A stretch of DNA of 50,747 nt from Prevotella sp. (lineage in GTDB: Bacteria; Bacteroidota; Bacteroidia; Bacteroidales; Bacteroidaceae), in contig JAFRRN010000021.1 in the NCBI GenBank assembly GCA_017428055.1, forward strand, positions 1 through 50,747, given 5' to 3'. This document shows positions 16,211 through 24,046 of the stretch, piece after piece. The position numbers were made by a program, and so were the translations under genes. Numbering within the stretch: position 1 is the stretch's first letter; each line of letters starts with the position of its first letter. A model generated the notes under the pieces. The model saw only the letters and a program-made list of their open reading frames with translations, made no database searches and was not told the DNA's origin.

Positions 16211-17419
16211 GTGAAACAAAAGAAAATAATGTTTCTTGGGGGCATCTATTATTCGATACCAGCCATAGAAGTAGCCCATCAACACGGATACCATGTTATT
16301 ACGGTAGACAATGTTCCTGGGAACATCGCTCATCATTATTCAGACGAATACCATAACATTAGCATTGTCGATAAAGATGCGGTTCTCTCTTTAGCAAGGA
16401 AGTTACAAATTGATGGCATATTGTCTTACGGAGTAGATCCAGGTGTCGTATCAGCGGCTTATGTGGCAGAACAGATGCACTTGCCTTTTCAATGCTCATA
16501 TAAGTCTGCTTGTATCTTGCAAGACAAATCTCTCTTCCGTCAATTCCTCGCAGATAATGGCTTTAATGTCCCCAAAGCCAAAGGTTATAACAATGTAAAC
16601 GATGCTTTAAACGAAGCAAATATCTTTCAATGGCCCATTATAGTGAAACCTGTTGATTCCGCAGGGAGTAAAGGGATTACAAAAGTATCTGACACCAAAG
16701 ACTTAAAAGATGCTTTTTCTACTGCATTAGAATTTTCACATAGCAAGCATTTCATCATTGAGGACTACCTTGATGTCTTGGGCTATCAGTCAACAGCTGA
16801 CTGTTTTACGGTAGATGGCGAATTGGCGTATGTCGATTATTCCGACCAATATTTTGATCCACAAACAGCTAATCCATTTGTCCCAACCATGAGGATATGG
16901 CCAACGACCATGCGACAATCTCACCAAGAGTATTTGACAAAAGAGCTCCAACGTCTTTTCACCCTTCTCAAATGCAAAACGGGAATCTATAACATCGAAA
17001 CCCGTATTTGTACAAACGGGAAAGCATATATCATGGAAGTGACACCAAGGGCTGGCGGCAACAGATTGGCAGAAATAGAACGAATAGGAACTGGGATTGA
17101 CTTGATTGAGGCAGAGGTCTGTAATGCAGTCAACGACCCCATCAAGGAAATCAAGATGCCACATTATGACGCATGTTACATGGGATATACCCTACATTCA
17201 TCTGCAAAAGGCTCATACCAGTCCATCGAGTATGAACACCAGTTCAAGACCCAACATTTCATTGACCAATCCATTTATATCAAAGAAGGTGACTTTATCG
17301 AACCTCTTACTGGGGCAAACAAAGCCATTGGAGATATTTTGTTGAAATTCAAAGATAGAGATGAGTGCGATTCATATTTACCTCAACTTACAAATTATAT
17401 AAAAATCAAATTAAAATAG
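16211..17419 (+). CDS. ATP-grasp domain protein (carboxylate-amine ligase-like)
   Basis: 402 aa. The N-terminal pre-ATP-grasp Rossmann-like part (KKIMFLGGIYYSIPAIEVAH), the ATP-grasp core with WPIIVKPVDSAGSKGITKV (about residues 140-160), FIIEDYLDV, and the metal/ATP-binding ending IYNIETRI...YIMEVTPRAGGNRLAEI place it among ATP-dependent carboxylate ligases of the CarB/PurK/BacD type. The substrate is unknown. It begins with GTG (16211) or ATG (16229). The gene is clearly more AT-rich than its left neighbours. It ends 13 nt before the GH31 gene, so it is probably cotranscribed with carbohydrate genes, an unusual pairing. Confidence 0.8.
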   Translation: MKQKKIMFLGGIYYSIPAIEVAHQHGYHVITVDNVPGNIAHHYSDEYHNISIVDKDAVLSLARKLQIDGILSYGVDPGVVSAAYVAEQMHLPFQCSYKSACILQDKSLFRQFLADNGFNVPKAKGYNNVNDALNEANIFQWPIIVKPVDSAGSKGITKVSDTKDLKDAFSTALEFSHSKHFIIEDYLDVLGYQSTADCFTVDGELAYVDYSDQYFDPQTANPFVPTMRIWPTTMRQSHQEYLTKELQRLFTLLKCKTGIYNIETRICTNGKAYIMEVTPRAGGNRLAEIERIGTGIDLIEAEVCNAVNDPIKEIKMPHYDACYMGYTLHSSAKGSYQSIEYEHQFKTQHFIDQSIYIKEGDFIEPLTGANKAIGDILLKFKDRDECDSYLPQLTNYIKIKLK

Positions 17420-17432
17420 AAAATGTAATCCC

Positions 17433-20366
17433 ATGAAACACTTATTATTCTTTATTTTGTCAATTCTTTGTTTTGGAACAACGAAGACTTATGCCATTAA
17501 CTATGAAAAACATGGAAATGTCATTACCATTCATATAACAAATGCAGACAAACAATCTGCAAAACTGATACAATTGGAAGTTCTTGGAGAGAAAATCATT
17601 CGCGTAAGGGCAACTCCCGAAGAGCAATTCGTTAAAAAGACCAGTTTAATCGTTGTTCCACAACGAACAAAAACCAAATACAATGCCACAGAAACTGATG
17701 GTAATGTCATCGTGAAGACTTCATCCGTCCAAGCAAATGTCAACACTTCTACTGGTAGAATAGAATTCTTTGATGCCAATGGGAAGAAGCTCTTGTCCGA
17801 AATCCATAAGGACGGGAAGACCTTTAAGCATTTCTATGTGCCAGAAAGAGAAATAGGCGCAGGAACGCTTACCGAGGAGCAACGAAACGGTTGGACTTGG
17901 CACGCGCAATTCGACTCCCCCGATGATGAAGCCTTTTATGGATTGGGGCAACATCAAGCTGAAGAGTTGAACATGAAGGGAAAGAACGAAGACCTTTTCC
18001 AATATAACACCAAGGTGAGCATACCGATGGTTTTGAGCAACAAAGGCTATGGCTTGTTGTGGGATTCTTATAGCTATTGCCGTTTTGGGAACCCCAACCC
18101 TTACCAACAACTGCATAAGGCTTTCAAACTCTACGACAAGAACGGGAAGGAAGGCTCTTTGACTGGCACGTATGTTGACAGAATCGGTAAAGTTATTGTC
18201 CGTGCTGAAGATAGCATTTACTTTGAACATGCCGTCCCTGAAGTCAATCCCGAGCATGGCAAGGATTTAGGCATCGACGCATTGCCCAAAGGATTTAACC
18301 TGGAGGGTGCGCATGTAACCTACCAAGGATATATTGAAGCACCACAAGACTGTAACTATCATTTCAACTTATACTATGCCGGCTACATGAAAGTGTTTAT
18401 CGACAACCAACAAGTGGTCGAGGAGCGTTGGCGCACGGCTTGGAATCCCAATGCTTGGAAATTCACTTGTAAGTTGAAGAAAGGCAAGCGCACACCCATC
18501 CGCATAGAATGGGATCCTGATGGTGGTGTGAGTTATTGTGGATTGCGAGTGGCCGTTCCACAAACGGAAGAAGAACAAAACCGCTTGAGCATCTGGAGTG
18601 AAATGAGCCGTGACATGGACTATTACTTCATCGCTGGCCCCACGATGGACGAGATTATCTCTGGATATAGGACATTGACAGGAAAAGCCTCTGTTTATCC
18701 CAAATGGGCATTGGGCTTTTGGCAAAGCCGCGAACGCTACAAGAGTTCTGCCGAAATAGAGGAAACGCTCAAGGAGTTTCGCGACCGCCACATCCCTATC
18801 GACAACATCGTGCAGGATTGGAATTATTGGAAACTCGACTCATGGGGCGACCATAAGTTTGAGACATCTCGTTTCCCCAACCCACAAGCCATGCTCGACA
18901 GCGTCCACCAGATGCACGGACGGTTCATGATTTCCGTGTGGCCGAAATTCTATGACACCGTAGACAACTACAAGGAACTTGACGCCAAAGGCTGGATATA
19001 CAAGCAAGCCATCAAGGACGACATTCACGACTGGCTCGGATTCCGCGGCTCTTTCTATGACGCATACGATGCTGGTGCGCGAAAGATGTTTTGGCGGCAG
19101 ATGAACGACCGTCTCTTCACCAAATACAACCAAGGCATCGACGCTTGGTGGATGGATGCCTCAGAACCTAATGTTAGAGACTGTACCCCGATGTGGTACC
19201 GCAAGGCATTGTCTGGACCGACCGCTCTTGGTAGTTCAACGGAGTTTTTCAATGCTTATAGCATCGTAAACGCTGATGCCATCTACAACGGACAGCGTTC
19301 CGTGAACAACAATAAGCGTGTGTTCTTGCTCACCCGAAGTGGATTTGCGGGCGAGCAACGTTATTCCACCGCTACTTGGAGCGGCGACATCGGCACACGA
19401 TGGGAAGACATGCGGTCACAGATGACGGCAGGAATGAATTATTCCATAGCTGGTCTTCCCTTCTGGGGAATGGACCAAGGTGGATTCTCCGTAGAGAATA
19501 GATTCTCCAAGGCACAGCAAATCTATGACCAGACAGGCGTAGAGACGGCTGACTTGACTGAATGGCGCGAGTTGCAAACCCGCTGGAACCAATTCGGATG
19601 CTTCATCCCTCTCTATCGCGCACACGGCCAATGGCCCTTGCGTGAGGTCTGGAACATCGCACCCGAAGACCATCCCGCTTACAAGACCATCGTGTGGTAC
19701 GACCAATTCCGTTATCGCATGATGCCTTACATGTATTCTATGGCTGGCTGGGCTCATTTCAGGGACTACACGTTGATGCGCGCACTCGTTATGGATTTCA
19801 CCGATGATGCCAACGTGAATGACATCAAAGACCAATGGATGTTCGGCCCGTCGTTGATGGCTTGTCCTGTGGGGTATTACAAGGCACGTAGCCGCGACGT
19901 TTATCTACCCAACAAATGCGGTTGGTACGATTTGTACAATGGCACTTATTATCAAGGTGGGCAAACCATTACCGTCAGTGCGCCATACGAGCGTATTCCT
20001 GTCTTCGTTCCAGAGGGCGGCGTCATTCCATTTGGCCCTGCCATGGAATGGAGCGACGAGAAGCCAGCAGAGTTGATACACCTATATATATATAGTGGAA
20101 AAGATGGCTCGTTCCAGTTATATGAAGACGAAGGAACCAACTACAACTATGAGAAGGGTAAGTATGCCACCATCGACATTAGTTACGACAACGCCAAGCG
20201 TACTGTTTCCTTTGGCAAACGCAAAGGTTCTTTCAATGGCATGTTGAAGTCTCGCCGTTTCAACATCGTCTTGATTGAGAATGGGAAACCAAGGGACTTG
20301 GACTTGGAGAATCCATCTGGGACAATGGTGGAATACAATGGGAAAGCAATTCAAATTCAATTATAA
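17433..20366 (+). CDS. GH31 alpha-glycosidase with PA14 insert, probable alpha-xylosidase
   Basis: 977 aa secreted enzyme. Signal peptide MKHLLFFILSILCFGTTKTYA, N-terminal galactose-mutarotase-like beta-sandwich, a PA14-like insert (about residues 278-375: GAHVTYQGYIEAPQDCNYHFN...), then the GH31 barrel from PKWALGFWQSRERY (about 422). The nucleophile is the Asp in WWMDASEPN (about 575) and the acid/base the Asp in TWSGDIGTRWEDM (about 652). PA14 inserted in the N-domain is the arrangement of alpha-xylosidases from xyloglucan utilisation loci, which remove xylose from xyloglucan oligosaccharides. The next gene is a xylose-type symporter, supporting that. The first 350 bases are more AT-rich than the rest. 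Confidence 0.88.
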   Translation: MKHLLFFILSILCFGTTKTYAINYEKHGNVITIHITNADKQSAKLIQLEVLGEKIIRVRATPEEQFVKKTSLIVVPQRTKTKYNATETDGNVIVKTSSVQANVNTSTGRIEFFDANGKKLLSEIHKDGKTFKHFYVPEREIGAGTLTEEQRNGWTWHAQFDSPDDEAFYGLGQHQAEELNMKGKNEDLFQYNTKVSIPMVLSNKGYGLLWDSYSYCRFGNPNPYQQLHKAFKLYDKNGKEGSLTGTYVDRIGKVIVRAEDSIYFEHAVPEVNPEHGKDLGIDALPKGFNLEGAHVTYQGYIEAPQDCNYHFNLYYAGYMKVFIDNQQVVEERWRTAWNPNAWKFTCKLKKGKRTPIRIEWDPDGGVSYCGLRVAVPQTEEEQNRLSIWSEMSRDMDYYFIAGPTMDEIISGYRTLTGKASVYPKWALGFWQSRERYKSSAEIEETLKEFRDRHIPIDNIVQDWNYWKLDSWGDHKFETSRFPNPQAMLDSVHQMHGRFMISVWPKFYDTVDNYKELDAKGWIYKQAIKDDIHDWLGFRGSFYDAYDAGARKMFWRQMNDRLFTKYNQGIDAWWMDASEPNVRDCTPMWYRKALSGPTALGSSTEFFNAYSIVNADAIYNGQRSVNNNKRVFLLTRSGFAGEQRYSTATWSGDIGTRWEDMRSQMTAGMNYSIAGLPFWGMDQGGFSVENRFSKAQQIYDQTGVETADLTEWRELQTRWNQFGCFIPLYRAHGQWPLREVWNIAPEDHPAYKTIVWYDQFRYRMMPYMYSMAGWAHFRDYTLMRALVMDFTDDANVNDIKDQWMFGPSLMACPVGYYKARSRDVYLPNKCGWYDLYNGTYYQGGQTITVSAPYERIPVFVPEGGVIPFGPAMEWSDEKPAELIHLYIYSGKDGSFQLYEDEGTNYNYEKGKYATIDISYDNAKRTVSFGKRKGSFNGMLKSRRFNIVLIENGKPRDLDLENPSGTMVEYNGKAIQIQL

Positions 20367-20386
20367 ACAAACATCAAGACTCATCT

Positions 20387-21859
20387 ATGTCACAAAACAA
20401 CGAAGGCTCAAGAGCCTACTTAATTTCTATCGTGATGGTCGCTGTACTCGGCGGCTTGCTGTTCGGTTATGACACCGCCGTTATCTCTGGTGCAGAGAAA
20501 GGCCTTCAAGCTTTCTTCATGGAGGCGAAAGACTTTGCTTATACAGACGGATGGCACGGTTTCACTTCTGCTTCCGCTCTCATCGGATGTATCATCGGTT
20601 CTGCACTTTCCGGCTTCCTTGCCACAAACTTGGGGCGTAAGAAATCATTGATTGTAGCAGGATTGTTGTTCTTCATCTCCGCATTGGGAAGCATGGAGCC
20701 GGAATTCTTGTTCTTCAATCATGGAGAACCCACTTTCTCCCTGCTCATCATGTTCAACATCTACCGAATCATCGGTGGTATCGGTGTAGGACTTGCCTCT
20801 GCTATCTGCCCGATGTATATTGGTGAGGTGGCTCCCTCGAACATCCGTGGTATGTTGGTTTCATGGAACCAGTTTGCCATCATCTTTGGTCAGTTGGTGG
20901 TGTACTTCGTGAACTTCTTCATCTTGGGCGACCATATCCAGCCGTTAGTGGAAGAGATGGGCAAGGGACTTGCCGCCATCAATCCCGCAGCCCAATGGAC
21001 AGTCACGACAGGTTGGCGTTATATGTTCGGAAGTGAGGCTGTTCCCGCAGGACTCTTCGCCTTGTTGATCTGCTTCGTACCCGAGACACCGCGTTATCTC
21101 GTCAGCATCGGACAAGACAAGAAAGCCGAGGGAATCCTTGCCAAGATCAATGGCTCGGCAAAGGCAGCCCAGATCCTGCAAGACATCAAGGACACCATGG
21201 TCGTGAAGACCGAGAAACTGATGACCTACGGCGCAATGTGTATCTTCATTGGCATCATGCTCAGCGTGTTCCAGCAGGCAGTTGGTATCAATGCCGTGCT
21301 CTACTATGCTCCACGTATCTTTGGCGATATGGGTATGGACAACCCGATGATGATTACCGTCTTCATGGGTGTCATCAATATCCTCTTTACCCTTGTGGCT
21401 ATCTTCACGGTGGAGAAATGGGGACGCAAGCCGTTGCTCATCTTCGGTTCGTTGGGTATGGCACTTGGTGCTTTTGGTGTAGCTGTGACCTTTGGCAACG
21501 AAAGCCTTTCGTATATCACCGCTGCCTCCTTGCTGATCTATGCCGCCTCGTTCATGTTCTCTTGGGGTCCCATTACGTGGGTGCTCATCGCGGAAATCTT
21601 CCCCAACACGATTCGTGGCGCGGCAGTAGCTATCGCCGTTGCGTTCCAGTGGATTTTCAACTTCATCGTCAGCTCAACCTTCGTGCCGATGTTCAACATG
21701 CACCTGACAGAGGGCGACGACTTCGGCCACTGGTTCACATACGGCCTCTATGGCATCATCTGCGTGATAGCAGCCATCTTCGTTTGGAAACTCGTTCCCG
21801 AAACCAAGGGCAAGACGCTTGAAGACATGAGCAGGTTGTGGAAACAGAATAAAAACTAA
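20387..21859 (+). CDS. XylE-like sugar:proton symporter (MFS)
   Basis: 490 aa, twelve TM helices, sugar porter family. Signatures: GGLLFGYDTAVISGAEKGL in TM1, LGRKKSLI after TM2, the PMYIGEVAPSNIRGMLVSWNQFAI block, FVPETPRYLV at the start of the central loop, QQAVGINAVLYYAPRIF in TM7, EKWGRKPLLIFG, and PETKGKTLEDM at the end. The insertion IQPLVEEMGKGLAAINPAAQWTV and the QQAVGIN context are typical of XylE, the D-xylose:H+ symporter. It is 20 nt after the alpha-xylosidase, so a release-and-uptake pair for xylose is the natural reading. Glucose or arabinose cannot be excluded. Confidence 0.88.
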   Translation: MSQNNEGSRAYLISIVMVAVLGGLLFGYDTAVISGAEKGLQAFFMEAKDFAYTDGWHGFTSASALIGCIIGSALSGFLATNLGRKKSLIVAGLLFFISALGSMEPEFLFFNHGEPTFSLLIMFNIYRIIGGIGVGLASAICPMYIGEVAPSNIRGMLVSWNQFAIIFGQLVVYFVNFFILGDHIQPLVEEMGKGLAAINPAAQWTVTTGWRYMFGSEAVPAGLFALLICFVPETPRYLVSIGQDKKAEGILAKINGSAKAAQILQDIKDTMVVKTEKLMTYGAMCIFIGIMLSVFQQAVGINAVLYYAPRIFGDMGMDNPMMITVFMGVINILFTLVAIFTVEKWGRKPLLIFGSLGMALGAFGVAVTFGNESLSYITAASLLIYAASFMFSWGPITWVLIAEIFPNTIRGAAVAIAVAFQWIFNFIVSSTFVPMFNMHLTEGDDFGHWFTYGLYGIICVIAAIFVWKLVPETKGKTLEDMSRLWKQNKN

Positions 21860-21862
21860 CGA

Positions 21863-21937
21863 ATGACTGTTATCCAATAATAACGGTCATATAGTAATTC
21901 AAAATCCGTAGTGCCATTCATCGGCATTACGGATTTT
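21863..21937 (+). terminator. Tandem hairpin terminator after the xylose genes
   Basis: First stem: ATGACTGTTAT (21863-21873) with ATAACGGTCAT (21880-21890), one mismatch. Second stem: 21901-21915 with 21923-21937, 15 bp with one G-T type mismatch and a 7-nt loop, ending in TTTTTAT. This closes the plus-strand unit. Confidence 0.75.
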
Positions 21938-21989
21938 TATCGGACACAAACACCTTTTTTAGCACAACGGAATATAGAATCTTCAACAA

Positions 21990-22896
21990 TTAATACGTTC
22001 CTCCCATTGCTCGATACAATTCTAACGTTCTTTTCATGTCGGTTATTTGACTTTTTGTTATGGTCTTGATGTCGTAATACTGACGACCTATAAACTTCAT
22101 TTTTGCAGAATTAGCCCCTACAAGAGCATAAATGAGCCCCTTATCACTACCTGTCAATACTTCATCAAACCATTCCCATATTTTCCCTCCATTTCCGCTA
22201 TCTGTTTCTGTATCGGATGGTATAAATTCATAAGCATTATTGTCTATAGAAAATTGTATTTTCTTAAAGAATAGCCAATTATCGGAGTAGTATTGAACCC
22301 TGAAACGCAAAGGTATAACTTGTCCATTCTGAGTTGCAAAGTACAAATAAATCCCATTGCGGTTTGTAAATTGAGGAGCAGATTTCGGTTCATACCAAAT
22401 TTTGCCATTAGGGTCGAATTCATCTTTCTTCACTCGAAAATATGGGAGAAGTTCTTTTATTTTTGCAGAGTCTACTTCGCTTTCTGGAACATTCCGTTTC
22501 TGTTTTAGAATCACTTTTTGAACTTCCCACAACATTATCCATAGACATATATTTCGCAACAATCTCTTCTTCTTGTTGAGCTTTTGTAAAAAAATCAATG
22601 TCAGAAATATCTACACCCTCAGAATTATAAAGTCTGAAACCAATGGGAATATCCAAATACTCTGACATACCCTTTTTTCGCATGTCTGAATATACCTTCT
22701 GAGAAATACTGAATTTAGAGAAAGCGTTCAGGTATGCTGCACTATCAGATGGAGCAGAAAGAATTTGCTCATCTTTTTCTTTTATAGAAGAACCACCCAA
22801 GACGCTTTGTTCTCTAACGATTTCAACATACTTATACTTCTTCTCACATGCAGTAAGAAGTATTAAGACGAAAAATAGTAACAATATTTTCTTCAT
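21990..22896 (-). pseudogene. Frameshifted lipoprotein gene of unknown function
   Basis: Two overlapping minus-strand frames read as one protein of about 300 aa. The first (from ATG 22896) gives a lipoprotein signal (MKKILLLFFVLILLTACEKK) and a charged domain with FFTKAQQEEEIVAKYMSMDN. The second, open from 22598 to 21990, continues with VDSAKIKELLPYFRVKKDEFDP and ends LYRAMGGTY. The switch needs removal of one base (or gain of two) somewhere near 22480-22520; a run of five Ts at 22515-22519 is the likely spot. It may be a true mutation, phase-variable slippage or a sequencing error. AT-rich. Family not recognised. Confidence 0.7.
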
Positions 22897-22927
22897 ACAA
22901 AACATTTTTAGTTATAGATTATTCAAA

Positions 22928-23011
22928 TTAAATACACAGGCCACCCCCACGCATTCCCAACTCATCACAAGCCTTTGTAACTCTAAAGTTGCCGTCGAAA
23001 TTACTGCGCAT
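22928..23011 (-). CDS. Possible 27-residue peptide upstream of the lipoprotein gene
   Basis: A small minus-strand frame from ATG 23011 to TAA 22928 encodes MRSNFDGNFRVTKA followed by CDELGMRGGGLCI. It ends 31 nt before the ATG of the frameshifted lipoprotein gene, in the same orientation. A TAATTTTG -7 box lies at 23110-23117, so both could share a transcript. The Cys and triple-Gly end is unusual for a chance frame but there is no other support, and it may be a remnant of an older gene. Confidence 0.25.
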   Translation of the reverse strand: MRSNFDGNFRVTKACDELGMRGGGLCI

Positions 23012-23550
23012 GTATACTCTAATACCCTTGTTACCGATTTATCCATTTATCCAAGGTGTGGTGATTGGGAGTATAGAGCCTATTATGTCTTTTGTACCGA
23101 AGAACGTTACAAAATTACATAATAATCTTCAAAAACTATGCCTCAAACTATGAACATCATATAAATATGATGGAATTGTTCACTTTTTGATTTAAGACAC
23201 GGAATTAAAAAGAATGGGAATAAAAGATTACGATAGATAGACCATATATTTACGATGGCTAAACCATAGGTTTACACTCCGCAAACCTACCCTTTCCTAT
23301 CTTGAAACCAATGGGTGTATATGTGTTGGCAACAAAAAGCAAAACACTCTGCCAAGTCATCTGTCATAACTATCTGTCTTTTCCTGATGTGGTTGACAAT
23401 TCCAATAAACAAATAGTGCTTTTTTAACACCCGTACAGTATTACAGTTACAGTTTACCTTTATGGAACTTACGATAGTTAGTTTATTATAATATAATAAA
23501 AATATTTATTCAAGCACAAACAAAAACTGTTATACTGTTCGTTCGTACGG
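23012..23550. other. Non-coding gap with a 22-bp-period repeat
   Basis: This 540-bp AT-rich gap lies between the frameshifted lipoprotein unit and the Fur-family gene. I see no gene in it. It holds a -7 box candidate (23110-23117, minus strand) and a short repeat array at 23227-23292 (separate entry). Confidence 0.6.
23227..23292. repeat. Three degenerate 22-bp units
   Basis: Units at 23227-23248, 23249-23270 and 23271-23292. Units 1 and 2 share TTACGAT.G.TA.ACCATA (16 of 22). Unit 3 keeps TTTAC and AAACC at the same offsets (11 of 22 with unit 2). Confidence 0.65.
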
Positions 23551-23979
23551 TTATTTCTTCATTTTACAGGCTGGGCACCAACCTTTAATCACGTAATTGA
23601 CGGTGGTCATTTCATAGCCATCGGGTAAATCCACTTGGGGGATTTTGATGTTGTCAAGGCAAAAGGTCTTCTGGCAACGCTCGCAAAAGAAATGAACATG
23701 CACGTCATCGTCATGCTCGTGGCTATGGCTATGGCAAACTTCATAGCGCACTCCGTCGCCACCGTCCTCAATGGCATGCACCAAATGATGCTCCTTGAAC
23801 AAGGTGAGTGTACGGAATATTCCCGACTTGTCGATGGTTAATATTATCTCCTCCAACTCGCTGAGCGACATCGGACGAAGGCTAGACAACAAGGCATTCG
23901 CAACGACAATCCGATTGGCTGTCGGCTTGATTCCGTGCGACTCCATCAATTGTATAGACAAATTCTTATCCATCGCCAT
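23551..23979 (-). CDS. Fur-family metalloregulator
   Basis: 142 aa. Winged-helix DNA-binding half (residues 1-80, with GIKPTANRIVVANALL and SGIFRTLTLFKEHHLVH), then the dimerisation/metal half. Metal sites: HSHSHEHDDDVHVHFFCERC, with the structural zinc Cys pairs CERC (about 100) and CPAC (near the end). The C4 zinc site and His-rich run recall Zur/PerR/Fur, but the specific metal cannot be assigned. The target genes are not evident; the acyl-CoA ligase upstream is in the same direction but is closed by a terminator. ATG at 23979 or 23973. Confidence 0.88.
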   Translation of the reverse strand: MAMDKNLSIQLMESHGIKPTANRIVVANALLSSLRPMSLSELEEIILTIDKSGIFRTLTLFKEHHLVHAIEDGGDGVRYEVCHSHSHEHDDDVHVHFFCERCQKTFCLDNIKIPQVDLPDGYEMTTVNYVIKGWCPACKMKK

Positions 23980-24021
23980 TATTTAAACCAAGAAAAGAAA
24001 GCAAATTCACTATGGCAAAAG

Positions 24022-24046
24022 GCGGTATCATTGATAAAGATACCGC
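24022..24046 (-). terminator. Terminator overlapping the end of the acyl-CoA ligase gene
   Basis: On the minus strand GCGGTATC and GATACCGC pair around a 9-nt loop and are followed by CTTTT. The stop codon (24028-24030) lies in the hairpin itself, so the gene's last codons double as the stem. Confidence 0.65.
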
